Positions 22,369 to 33,397 of a stretch of 64,000 nt of DNA are shown here, in pieces. The stretch is from Heliocybe sulcata. Its lineage: Eukaryota; Basidiomycota; Agaricomycetes; Gloeophyllales; Gloeophyllaceae. A model generated the notes under the pieces. The model did no database searches. It had not been told where the DNA came from and was given only the letters and a program-made list of their open reading frames with translations. The position numbers and the translations under genes are program-made. The number at the start of each line of letters is the position of its first letter. The first letter of the stretch is position 1. Location: assembly GCA_004369045.1 (NCBI GenBank), contig ML213525.1:127789-191788 (forward strand). The letters run 5' to 3'.

Positions 22369-23360
22369 AAGATCGATCAGGGTACAGACACAATTTTACA
22401 GATCATGACACACCTTCCGTTAGCACATATCTCCTGTCCCATGTACATGCTTGAGGCGTAAGTCTGTTTGCAAATCCGCACTTCAAATATGCACGAAGAC
22501 GCAGCAAGCCGCTTTCTAAATGTCGGTGAAATAACAATTAACGTTACTGTAGTCTGTCAATAACATTCCCTTGAAGACCAGGATCTTATCCATGAAGGCC
22601 GCAGCCACACCCATATGGAGCGACAAAGAACTAATTTTATTGGTTTATCAATTAAGCCGAGGTTAGGGTTAGGACCGTAAACCAGCATAAAAAAATGGCC
22701 TGCCCAGCCCGAGGGCCGAAGCAGGACAGGGAAATATTGAGCGAGTGCATGAGCCGAAGCCCATACAAACCGCAGGGGCCCTCTGCGGACAGGGTCGCCG
22801 TGCTATGGAAGGCCCCCACGGCCCGTACCCCCAGGTAGGTGAAGGGGGACACGCCCGCAAGGTAAGTATGAGTTGTTGAGAAGGAGGGGAAGGGTATTTA
22901 TACGGGTGCGCTGCGCACGGACCAGGTGGCACGGCGTGCACCATTGTTTGGGTCCTGCGAGCTTGAGCCACATCTTGGCCGCATCATTCAAATGTGCTGT
23001 TTTGTGACTCGTCGTGGCCGTGTGTTCTCTTCGCTGTGCTGAGCATGTCTGAATTCACGAGGCTCGTCGAGTTTTCAAGGTATGGACCCGGGCAGCCTAG
23101 ATTGAAATATGCGTCGCGCCTTCGCCAAGTCTGCAACTCAAGGGACAGCATGTCTCAGCTTTGACTGCAGGAATGCTTTTACGAGTAGCGTCACGGCTTG
23201 AAGCTCGAAGCTTAAGCGCTGAGCGCTGACGCCGAATGTATTCTCAGACGTCGTGCTCGTGATGCTGTCTTTGATTCCGTCAGGCGAAATCGCGCCTACT
23301 GGTGCAGTACTCATTGCGTGAGCATAGATGCAACGATACTTTCTCTGCGGTACACATCCT
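22369..23360. other. Intergenic, no gene seen
   Basis: About 1 kb downstream of the FAD oxidoreductase (whose 3' end faces this region). GC-rich open frames at 22650-22990 show no motif. A single TTAGGGTTAGG at about 22663 is too short to be meaningful. Confidence 0.45.
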
Positions 23361-24601
23361 TCATAGTCTCCCGAGAGAACCTATGTCCGCACTCGTCTTC
23401 TTATCCAGCAGCATGTCACTGACAACTTTACCCGTCCCAAGGCTCAAGCTAATCCCCCAAGGCCCATGTCCGCTCGCAACAAACACCCGTCCCTTCACCC
23501 CATCGCCCAAATATCTCTCATCAATCTTCCCAACAAACGGCACTCCAGTCTTGGTCACAGGCCGATGACACAGTCCCTCCCTCAACACCTTCACTTCATC
23601 CCCGCACAATGACTTGCCCACCTCCACGAGCGTCTTGATCGAGTCTGCGTTGATTTCCACGCCTGTAGCCAGCTCAGGTAAAGAGAGCGAGGCGTCGTTC
23701 AGGCCGCCCAGCCAGATGTCCCCGCCAATCCTGCTGAAGATCTCGGGGGAGAATCCGGTTGGGTCCGTTGTGAATATCGCGTGGCACCCGGCGGACTCTT
23801 CTTCTGCTGAACCTGTCCATGCAGGAGATTTGAGCACGACCGAATGCCCTGCGAGGGAGGTGATGTGCGGTGCGCGGGAAGAGGATGGGAAGAGGGTCTG
23901 GTATACGAGCGTTGTCCAGGCGCCACAGGTGAGGACCAGATTATCGCATGGGAGATCAACGGTTTCTTGGGTGTCAGAGCGCATTAGCTGGATTCCGGAT
24001 AGGGTGGAGTCGTTCGTCAGAACTTTGGTGGCTTTGGCCGGATGGTGTAGCTGGACGCCACGGGATTGGCAGTGTGCGAGAAGGAATTCGCACAGGCGGA
24101 GAGGGTCACTGCGTAATGTCAGTGAGAATGCTTGTTTCGTGCAGATTCAAATGCAACGTACACTTGCGCCGTGGTATCACTGTCCGAGATCTGGCTGAGC
24201 TTCCCCGTATGCGTCAACCACATCGGCCCTCCCTTCCCCTCCTTCCTCTGGCCCACTACACTCGCCCTGCTCACGCCCGCCAGTAGCCAGTCTTCGCCAT
24301 TCTCCGCCCCCACCGTGCTATCCAATGAATAACTTACACTAGGGCTGTACCCCCACTTCTCCCTGCCGCCATGTTCCCGCGCGAGTTCTTTATGCAAGCT
24401 GAATGAGAGCCGGCCGAGCGAAGCAGATGAGGATGCGAACCAGTCTGCTGCGAGGAATCCGGCGGCTTTTCCGGATGCGCTCGCGAAGAGGGTTGGTGAG
24501 GACTCGACGAGGTGGATAGTGTGGTCTGGGGAGGCGGTGGACAGGTAGTACGCTGTTGAGAGGCCGATGATGCCTGCACCAAGGATGACTGTAGTAGGCA
24601 T
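23361..24601 (-). CDS. FAD-dependent oxidoreductase of the DAO family (Tda3/FOXRED1-like)
   Basis: Two exons on the minus strand (24162-24601 and 23361-24108), 395 aa. The Rossmann FAD motif is at the N-terminus: VILGAGIIGLSTAYYLS, followed by an acidic strand end HLVES. GKAAGFLAADWF is a typical second FAD contact. The C-terminal FAD-binding stretch is VASGHGPWGISLSLGTGKV, and the catalytic-domain motif LCHRPVTKTGVPFVGKI precedes it. These mark the glycine oxidase/D-amino-acid oxidase-like superfamily, and the HGPWGI pattern is like the Tda3 branch (yeast Tda3 is linked to endosome-to-Golgi traffic, with no proven substrate). Substrate cannot be read from sequence. The protein ends in LGRL, which is not a clear peroxisomal signal. 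It is divergent from the permease at 25747, sharing a 1.1-kb upstream region. Confidence 0.88.
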
Positions 24602-25746
24602 CTTGCTGTTCGATTTTACGATGAGGGACCGCTCAGAGATTGGGATATTCCTATCGATCTCGGCTCAACGGACCTCCGCTGCGACCCCTGACTTTGAGCA
24701 AATTCTGAGAGCGGCGTCTGCTGGCAGGAGGCGAACTCGGTCGTTCTGTCCATGACGCTACAATTAATACTACACGCCCCGTAGTGTGTCGTGTATAGTG
24801 GTTGTGTATCAGAGGATTCCGACTGTTCCACTCCAGGAGCGTTCTTATCCTTGTCCGACTCGGACCAAAGAGGATGTGGCGTGAGACCTCCGCCACAGAC
24901 GCGTTGTGGCAAGCTTTACAGCGGCGCTCTTCGACTTTCCCCTCCCTCTCGATCTTTTCCAGCAGTGCTTGTGCCAGGGCTGAAGGTATGGCGTCAGAAG
25001 CTTGCTGGGGAGTCTATTGCGCATGAGGACGTCCTCGCAGTCCTCGACTGTCCGGTACAACACGCGGAGGAATAGCGTCCAAGGTGATTAAGAAGTTGCC
25101 GTGAGCAGCGCGCTTACCGGCTCTACGAGGACCATTTAGACCTTAACATGAGTCCACGAAGAGTTCCCGTTCGTGCCGGCGTTCATAAGGCCTGCTAATC
25201 ACGAGCACGCGGAGAAGTGCGAGTTACGGAAGCACCTGCGGAAGGTCTGATATTATGTCTGCTATAGAACTTGATAGCGACAAATGGACGACACAGTCCT
25301 GTCGATGGCATCATTCCAAGTAAGAATCACGAACCCAGCAGTGGAAAGTCCATATGTAATGACATCTTCCTTTCAGGAAGTTCCACCTGACGCGCACACT
25401 GGCATACGATCGCTTGAATACCATCAATCAAGCGGCCACACGATAAGACCTAGGCGCCAAGTCCCATATCAAGGTTGGCAGTAGAAATGCCTCCGCAAGA
25501 AGAAGCATCGCACCCAGCCGTACATGCACCGCAGGTTGCGATAGGAAGCACGCATATCGCGCAAGAACAGGCGCTATAAATGTCCACCTTTGCCTATCCA
25601 GCTTCTAATTCCCTGGCATGATAAGATAGGTATGAATTGGGAACGCCCTGTCCAGTTGAGTTCGTCGTTCCTCGGGCGTTCTTGCTTTAAATCACCGACT
25701 GGCTACTCTTGAGCGAGCAACGCTTCAGGACCAAAAAGCCGCAGTA
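24602..25746. other. Divergent promoter region between oxidoreductase and permease
   Basis: About 1.1 kb upstream of both genes. No conserved frame. It probably contains the regulatory sequences for both genes, which might be co-regulated if the oxidoreductase acts on amino compounds imported by the permease; that link is speculation. Confidence 0.45.
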
Positions 25747-27940
25747 ATGGGCCTGTTGTCTTCTCTAAAGCCGCAGGGTGATGTCGCCGTGGTCAGCACG
25801 AAGTCGCTCGAAGGAGGCTCCGTAGAGGATGTTTCTGGGTTCAAGCAGGACGAGAAGGGCGCACCAGTCGAGAAAGTCAGCCCGTTGGGCTACGACGTGG
25901 GCTGGTTCGGCATTCTGTTTATCAACTGCTCGCAGATGATCGGGACGGGAATATTCTCCACCCGTAAGTGCCCTACACAGGTGCATTTTCAGCTAATAGA
26001 TTTGTCTTCTGCGCCTCAGCGGGGACAATATTGTCTCTGGTCGGCTCAGTGGGCCTCAGCTTGATGTATTGGTTAATCGGGGTCCTTATTGCAGCTGGTA
26101 AGGAGCCAGGCGCCTAAGTCCTATCACTTCCGTTCATAACACCAGACATGGGACACAGCGGGCCTTGCTATATACATGGAGCTTGGGTGCATGTTCCCGA
26201 ATCGTTCTGGCGCGGAAGTCGTCTACCTTGAACAAGCGTATCCAAGACCAAAGTACTTCTTCCCAGCGGCCTTCGCTGTCTTCTCCGTGTTGTTGTCGTT
26301 CTCTAGCAGCAATGCCATCGGTGAGTGGCGCAGGTCCAGGAAGTTTCCAGGATATTAAAGTACGACGTCTCCAATAGTCCTCGGCCAGTACCTGTACTCT
26401 GCAGGTGGGGTTGAGCCTACGGACTGGCAGACGAAGGGTCTTGCCATTGCTGGGATGTCAGTCGTCATATTCGGTGCGTCTGCTTGGTCTGCTTCGTCGT
26501 GCCTCAAAGGTGCTGACAGGTGGAGCCAGTTTCGTTGATTTCGAACAAGTTCGCCATGAGGGTATCCAACGTTATAGCGGCAGCGAAGCTGATTACCCTG
26601 ACTTTCGTCGCAATCACGGGCCTTGTAGTCTTGGGCGGCCATACCTCGATCCAAGATCCGCGCGCAAATTTCCACCGCGTTTGGGATGGAACGTCGAGAA
26701 ATGGGAACGCGTACGCAAACGCGCTGGTGAAGATAAACTTCTCCTTCTCTGGGTACACGAACGCGTTCAATGTTATGGCAGAGATCAAAGTCCGTAGACT
26801 GCCTTCTTCACTTGTATTCGCCGGCTTGTGCTGATCTCGAACATTGAAGGATCCTGTCCGAAAAATGAATGTTGCGGCACCCGTTTCACTTGCCATCGTC
26901 TCAGTGTTGTACAACCTGGCGAACATTGCATACCTCGCGGTGATCCCCAAGGACGAAATGGCAAGCTCTGCCCAGCTCACCGCTGCGGTGTTCTTCCAGA
27001 GAGTATTCGGTTACTCAGCGGGTGCGAGAGTGTTACCTCCTTTGGTCGCCATAAGCGCGTTCGGCAATATGCTCTCGGATACCATCGCAGGGTCCCGAGT
27101 GATTCGGGAGTGCGCAAGACAAGGGATCCTTCCGGTAGGCATCTGCTTTAACGACGCTGTTATGATAGTTGGAATGACTGAGGGTTTAGTACCCCGCCTT
27201 CTGGAGCTCCACTCGTCCTTTCGGAACACCCCTGGCACCATTGTTGTTGAAGTATGGATTGACTATCCTTGTCATCCTGGCTTGTCCAACCGGTGACGCC
27301 TTCAACTTTGTCGTGGACATTCAGTCATACCCGTACCAGGCACGTACTATTGGGATACCTTTCTCGCTGTAAATTTCTGATTCCCAACAGATCTTTGCTC
27401 TGGCGTGCACCGTTGGCCTCTTTATTTTGAGACGCAGAAGACACAGCCAAGGCATCACCCGAGTCGAGTTCGAATGCTGGAATATTGCAGCCCTTTTCTC
27501 GATTCTCGTGAATATCTTCCTGTTGGTGATGCCATGGTACCCACCCGAAGGCGGTGCTGACGGGGGAGACGTGAGTAACTGTTTTCTCGGATACTGCAGA
27601 CTTCTTCAATGTGGCTTGCTAGGTATCCTTCTGGTACGCCACATACTGCGTCGTAGGACTAGGCATCATGGGGGCTTGCGGAGTGTACTATGTGCTCTGG
27701 GTCAAGGTTCTCCCATATTTTGGAGGGTACCAGATACGCCAGGAGGTAATTCAACTTCCAGACGGTGCACGTACCCATCATCTGGTGAAGGTGCCCGACG
27801 CGGAGCTGGCAGAGTGGGATGCCGTGCACGATGAGGAGGGGAATATCATCCCGCAGGGAGGCGACTCTGGAGAAAATGAAGAGAAGTTAGATGACCAGAA
27901 GGACGGAGAAGGATTGGATGTCGACATCAATAAAGCATAG
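25747..27940 (+). CDS. Mup1-type amino-acid (methionine) permease, LAT/APC superfamily
   Basis: Plasma-membrane amino-acid transporter. Exons 25747-25963, 26020-26097, 26159-26320, 26378-26473, 26530-26789, 26850-27134, 27190-27339, 27391-27570, 27623-27940; 581 aa. An acidic N-tail precedes the first helix, which carries the APC substrate-binding turn MIGTGIFSTPGTILSLVG. Other family hallmarks are GLAIYMELGCMFPNRSGAEVVYLEQ, the amphipathic FSFSGYTNAFNVMAEIKDPV, and VLPPLVAISAFGNMLSDTIAGSRV. About 12 hydrophobic helices can be counted. The C-tail is acidic and Gly-rich. The pattern is closest to yeast Mup1/Mup3 high-affinity methionine permeases, so methionine (or cysteine) is the best guess. 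The intron at 27340-27390 begins with GC (CAG then GCACGT) and no GT alternative keeps the frame. Confidence 0.9.
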
Positions 27941-28271
27941 CCAACATAGTGAAGGCCGGGGAGATGCATCTGAGTATGTAGACAATGCAACTTTAGCCTC
28001 AGGAGCGTGCCGAGATATATAGCGATACTAGAGTTTTGACCAAAATCTGCTGAGGATGTCGCAGACCGTCCTGGTAGAAGTAGATGGTTTGAGTGCTGCA
28101 CTGCTACAGTACTTCCGATTGATTTGCGGGTAGCGAAGCCAGCATAAACACTGTGACACACGCGTGACGAGTTTGACACAGGTTCGTGCATACAGAGTAC
28201 AGTACTTCCTGCAATTGTGCTTGCTTGACTTCAAGCTTCAAAGCTTCAGACATCGAGCAGTTTCACTCGCA
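27941..28271. other. Intergenic, no gene seen
   Basis: About 330 bases holding the permease 3' end and the Snf12 promoter. Confidence 0.5.
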
Positions 28272-29880
28272 ATGACTTCTATGGAGGCACCTCGCGCTAT
28301 CAAGTATGTATCTTCTTGTCACATGCTGGGAATTCACGTTGCTGAGCATGTTCGCAGAAAGCGCAAGCTCATGGAGAAGACCCTACCCAACGTCATCCTC
28401 GAGGACGAAGAATTCTCCGTTGACTCGAAGATGTATCAGGATCTGCTTGACATGGAGAAGCGACTGGACTGGACGATGACCAGAAAGAGAGTGGAGGTCC
28501 AGGACGCGCTTGGGAGGCCCGCCACGGCAAGTTTACTTTGTCACGCGCTTATGCTCTGCGACTGACCGCGAACCCAGACGACAAGAACGTTACGGCTGTT
28601 CCTGAGCCATACAGTTTCGGGTCAGGAGTGGCAGAAAGCGGAGGGAGCGACGGACGACGTGAATTTTGATACTGGCGATGGTATTCCTGCGTGGCAGCTG
28701 AAGATCGAGGGACGGTTGCTCGAGGTGCGTGGCTGCCGCCTCCAATATCTCCTGTGGATTCACTCTCCTTAGGTCCCTCATCAACGCAAGGAAAAAGCCG
28801 CTCCACGCAAGTTCTCGACATTCATCAAGCATATGGTCGTTGAAATGGACAGGGACCCCGCATTGTACCCTGACGGCAACATTGTGGAGGTCTGTCGCGT
28901 CGTACCATGATTTGAGATGAGCTCACGTCTTGCAACTTTCGTAGTGGATACGAGCGCCAAATCAAGACCCTTTGGATGGTTTTACTGTCCGGCGGACAGG
29001 CGATAAACCAGTGAAGATACGACTACTCATGCACATCGAACATCAGCCAGAACAATTTAAAGTCAGGCCGGAGCTAGGTGCCTACCCATCTTTGCCGAGA
29101 GTTCACTAGTGTTGACAAGGGATTCAGCGAACGCATTAGGCATCAAGGAGGACAGCCGGATAGGTATCATGCAGGCAGTCTGGAATTATATCAAGGTCAA
29201 GAATCTGCAGGACCAGTCCAAGAGGAAGCAAATTAAACTCGATGAATATCTGTCCCCAGTATGTCCTCAAAGTCATATGGTCGTGCTGGCTAACCTAGGG
29301 TATAGGCTTTCGGAGGTCGAGAGATGATCACCTTCGAGGAACTGACCGTGGAGCTACCCAAGCTCCTGATGCCTCCGGATCCAATCGTCCTGCATTACAC
29401 CATCAACCCCTCCATCCAGCCTTCCGAGCGCCCAGGCGCGTACGATGTGGAGGTCAAGGTGGATGATAGCAACCTGAAAGCGAGGATGAACAATGTTGTG
29501 GTCAACATGACCTCGGAGAGCAGTCGGGAAGTGACGAAGCTCGACGAGGAGGTCGGTTTTCTTTAGTGTTCTATTTCTACGACGAGCAGCTGAAGACCCG
29601 ATGTTAGATTGCTCTGCACGTGCAGTCCCTGCACAACTCGCATATCAAGCGAACGTTCCTCCGTTCGTTCGCGAATAACCCTGCCGAATTTATCCAGACG
29701 TGGCTGGCGTCGCAGTCCAGGGACCTGGAGAGCGTGCTCGGTAGCGGCCCGAGTGAGGGCGCTACGGTGAGACAAGAGGAGCTGAAGAGGAGTGAGTTCT
29801 TCAGGCTGCCGTGGGTGGAGGAGGCTGTCGCTGTGCAGGAGGGGATGCGGTTGGCGTCAAGGCTTAGCGTCATGCAATAA
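28272..29880 (+). CDS. snf12: SWI/SNF or RSC subunit of the BAF60/Snf12/Rsc6 family, SWIB domain
   Basis: Chromatin-remodelling subunit. Exons 28272-28303, 28358-28526, 28578-28724, 28773-28889, 28945-29077, 29110-29258, 29306-29551, 29608-29880; 421 aa. The N-terminal block KKRKLMEKTLPNVIL and MEKRLDWTMTRKRVEVQD are the conserved BAF60 start. The SWIB/MDM2-like domain spans roughly residues 170-260 (GFTVRRTGDKPVKIRLLMHI, GIKEDSRIGIMQAVWNYIK). The C-terminus has the coiled tail KRTFLRSFANNPAEFIQTWL seen in SMARCD proteins. The second intron (28527-28577) is a GC-AG intron with a textbook GCAAGT donor. Whether the product joins SWI/SNF or RSC cannot be told, since many fungi use one protein for both. 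Confidence 0.93.
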
Positions 29881-30314
29881 GCTGGTCTGTTGCGTTCCGT
29901 TATTCCGCTTGTTTCGCCTGTAACTGTGCTTTAATGTTGATTCACCTGAGCTTCTGACGAAGAAGTTCACTCGATACGCTCGTCAATTGCTTTTGCGCAA
30001 TAAAGCTTCCGTACCTTCCTCCTGAGAATCCGAAGTGAGTTTGGATCTCACACATTTAACCGTCGATCCCAGACGTGACTGCAAATCCGCCCGCCTTCTG
30101 TACCTCTCAAGATGAGCTGAAAGACTCTCCCTTTTTTGTTATTTGATGAACCATAATCATTCCCGTCGGAGCGCGTAAAGTAGCCGGCGGCGAGTCGCTG
30201 AACAGAAAGGCATCCCGATGGATCTTGGCCTGCAGATGCTGTCACGGCGCTTGCCGGTCCCTAATAGCAATCAGCCCATTGTATTCTCGTTACTCCTTTC
30301 CTTTTGACTTCGAC
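29881..30314. other. Intergenic, no gene seen
   Basis: About 430 bases with nothing recognised. Contains a T-rich run near 30130 in sequence that otherwise looks like a promoter. Confidence 0.5.
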
Positions 30315-33083
30315 ATGGCCAGCAAACAGGCGAGTAGCGACATTCTCTGCAGCGTATCGGACAGCCTCTGACGATCGCTGTGTAGCTCGGGAAGCTACGA
30401 CAGGTCTGTAATGATCCGTTGATCAGCGCCTTGAATCACAGCTCACGAATTTGATTAGTGGGCCGGGGAAGTCATCTCGTCAAGGGAGAGGACAATCGTT
30501 ACAGATGAATTCAGAGAGCTCGAGCAGGATATAGAGCTGAGGAAGGAGGGAATTAATAAGTGTGTTCATCATTGCCGCGGGCGTGGCGAGGGGCGGGGTG
30601 TTGACGCACTTTCCATCCAGGCTACACATTGCGTCGCAGAGCTTCCATCACGCGCTCGCAAAGAAGAAGGAGTGTGAAGCTGTCGATGAGCAGGGGAAGC
30701 TTTTGCCCGTAGACGCGCTGGGCGTAGTCATGATCACGCACGGAGAGGAGCTAGGAGAGGATTCAGTACTAGGTGGGTGCAAGAGTCTTTCGGATGGGTC
30801 AGAATCAGGCAATTGGTCGCAATTCGGAGCGTGATGCTGCGACGGCTTTCTGCGCTAGAAGCGGGGCAGCATCGTGCCAGACGGTGTCCGTCGCGATTCT
30901 CAATCAGCGTTCTGGAGGGGTAGACTCCAACGCTCAACAGGAGCGGAAGCTTGAGAGCATAGGAGTATCTCCAGAGGCGCTCGTACGGTCCCGGCTTGTA
31001 TCTACAGGAACGCAATTCCAAGTGCCATGCTCGAGGATTGGACCAGGACCGCCACTCTGATCTCCCCTATGGCTTCTGAGGCTAATCTGTCCATAGGGTC
31101 TGCGCTGGTCAAGTTTGGCTGTGCACATTGTAAAGTCGCGACGCTACAGGAGGCGTTTGCCTTGACGTTCCAGGACACGTTCCTGACCGCTATGGAGAGG
31201 TATGAGGCCGAGATCAAGGATTATCAGACTCAAAGGAAGAAATTGGAGAGTAGAAGGTGAGAGCTATCTCAGATCATAGAACGGACAGAAACTGAAGGTT
31301 CATCTGCTTAATAGGCTGAGTTATGACGCCGCCATTAGTAAGGCGGAGAAGATGAAGAACAACAAGAAAGAGAAAGAGAAGGACAAAGCGGATGCCGAAG
31401 ACGAGCTCTTGAAAGCGAAATCGAGATAGTCCGTTTCTTTCCTCCTCACCCCTATAGGTCTATAGTCTAATCTCTGCATTTACTACAGTGAGGAGACTCT
31501 GGAAGACGTCCGCGCCATTATGGTCGCTATCCAAGAGAACGAGTCCTCGCAAATCAGAGACCTGACCACTTTCCTTGAGCACGAGATGAACTTCGTACAA
31601 CAATACACGGAAGTGCTCCGGGATGCGAAGCTGAATTGGGTCGACGTGTACGTCCTCACCGCTGTCTTCCTTACTTGGTTAGTCCTAATGCGAGATCTTT
31701 TGGTAAAGACCGAGCGTCAGCCATAGCAGAGCAAACACCGTGCGCTCCGAGAAGGCACCTCCGGCTCCACGTATGGAATCGCGGCGGAGCTCTATCCGCT
31801 CCCATAAATCCTCCGCATCCCGCTCCTCACGGCATCCCTTGTCCGAGTCCGAGCCCGACTCTGACGACGAAGATGAAGGCGAGGCCGAGACGCCAGGACC
31901 AAATAAGCAGTCCTTCTCGCGCAGGAAGTCCGATGCGGGGAGCAAAGCTCCGTCCCGCCCTAGCTCCAGAACGTCGCGCAAGAGAGCGGATAGCGAAGCC
32001 ACCACGGGGGGGTCGACGGATAAGGAAAAGGAGAAGGGTCATTCGAAGAGGCTCAGTGTGGCTGGGTGGATGGGATCTATCACCGGGCGGGGCAAGAGCA
32101 AGGATAAGGACCAGTTTGCGTCTCTGCATGAGGACGAGGCGGTTGAGAGCGAAGAGGATGACGCGCGGAGCGAGAAGAGCGGGAAGAGCGAGGTGTCAAG
32201 GTCGTCGAGGTTCTCCATGCGTTCGAAGCGCTCTGAATCGGTGTCGAAACCTGAGTCAAAGTCAAAGTCGAAGCCCAAGCGCAAGTCAGTTTCCGGTGCC
32301 GTGGAGAAGAAGGCAGTGAAGGCGTTGTACGACTTTACACCCTCATCTGGTGATGAGCTGTCCTTCCGTACAGGAGATGTCATCACTGTCATCTCGGAAG
32401 TTCTCGACGGATGGTGGATGGGCGAGTTAAACGGACAGACAGGGCTGTTCCCTACGACGTATACAGAACCCATCGCTTCAAGGACGACACCTCCTGTACC
32501 GCCGAGGCCTGCACCTCGCCGAGCTAACACCGAGAATAGCAGATCCTCGTCCTCGTCTTTGTCATCGGGTGCGTACAGGACGCCGAGAGGGGAGGAAGAG
32601 GAAGCGTACTCGGATGGATATGGCACGAGCGATATGGAGCAGGAGGCTCTGTACACCGGACCGCCACTCGGAAGCGCGCGCACGCCCGTCTATGCGAGTT
32701 TTGACCAGTCGAGCGCTCGGAGTAGTATCGACGGGGAAGAGGCGAAGCTGATGCCTCAACCTGCGGAGAGTGATACGAGCAAGAAGCAAGCACCTGGAGG
32801 CGCGATCGCGGCGAGCTTGAAGCACTCGCTGCTGTCGCCGCAGATACTCAATAACCGGTTTAAATCCGATTCGTCGCCGACGGGGAAGAGGGCGCCGCCG
32901 CCGCCGCCGCCTGCGAGGAGGGCGACTGCGAATGTGGTGGCGGCGGATGCGTCGCCGTTTGATAGCCCGCAGGCGTCGACGTTTGACCTCGCTGGATCGG
33001 GGCCGGATGGGTGTAGGGAGTTCAAGCAGAATCCGTTCAAGCCGCCTGGGATGTGCAGTAATTGCTTCGAGATGCACGCGTGA
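30315..33083 (+). CDS. BAR domain and SH3 domain protein
   Basis: Membrane-curving endocytic/actin adaptor. Exons 30315-30329, 30385-30402, 30459-30559, 30621-30772, 31097-31256, 31315-31428, 31489-31647, 31727-33083; 691 aa. Residues 1-240 form the BAR domain: MASKQLGKLRQWAGEVIS, then long charged helices (ALAKKKECEAVDEQGK, AHCKVATLQEAFALTF, EMNFVQQYTEVLRDAKLNW). Residues about 245-430 are a disordered Ser/Arg/Lys-rich linker. The SH3 domain is at about 435-490 (VKALYDFTPSSGDELSF, GWWMGELNGQTGLFPTTY). A Pro-rich tail (PPPPPPARR) leads to a C-terminal CREFKQNPFKPPGMCSNC, which looks like a small metal knuckle. The first intron starts with GC (CAG then GCGAGT). The fourth intron (30773-31096, 324 nt) is about six times longer than its neighbours. 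Confidence 0.9.
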
Positions 33084-33397
33084 CCGAGTTGGCGGCGGAC
33101 GGCCATTTTCGAGGGAGTGCTACTATAATGGACGCTATTGCATACCAGATATCGTTTGGATTTTCTGATCTATGGAGGAATGGTCTTGTTTATGGCTGAG
33201 TGGGAGACAGGGCGGTAGCGGCAGTATGGGGTGAAACGTTATTGGTACCAGCTCGCGGAATGATGGATGATGGATGAGTACTCACTTTACATCAACATCC
33301 ATGGATAAAGCTTAAAGCTTAAAGCCATAATTACTGGTCGTAAGAAGACCGTGGGACAACTGAGATAAGCCAGGACTGCAGAAGTTATCAGATAAGG
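33084..33397. other. Intergenic, no gene seen
   Basis: About 310 bases between the BAR-SH3 stop and the Tah18 start. Nothing recognised. Confidence 0.5.

Noticed and set aside
22663-22673. TTAGGGTTAGG telomere-like sequence
   Set aside because: Only about two units in a gene-containing region; chance occurrence.
24616-25080. Possible small genes in the divergent oxidoreductase/permease spacer
   Set aside because: Overlapping frames on both strands without conserved residues or supported introns.
31740-32683. Long alternative frames on both strands over the BAR-SH3 linker
   Set aside because: They arise from the low-complexity Ser/Arg/Glu coding sequence; the SH3-bearing frame is the real one.
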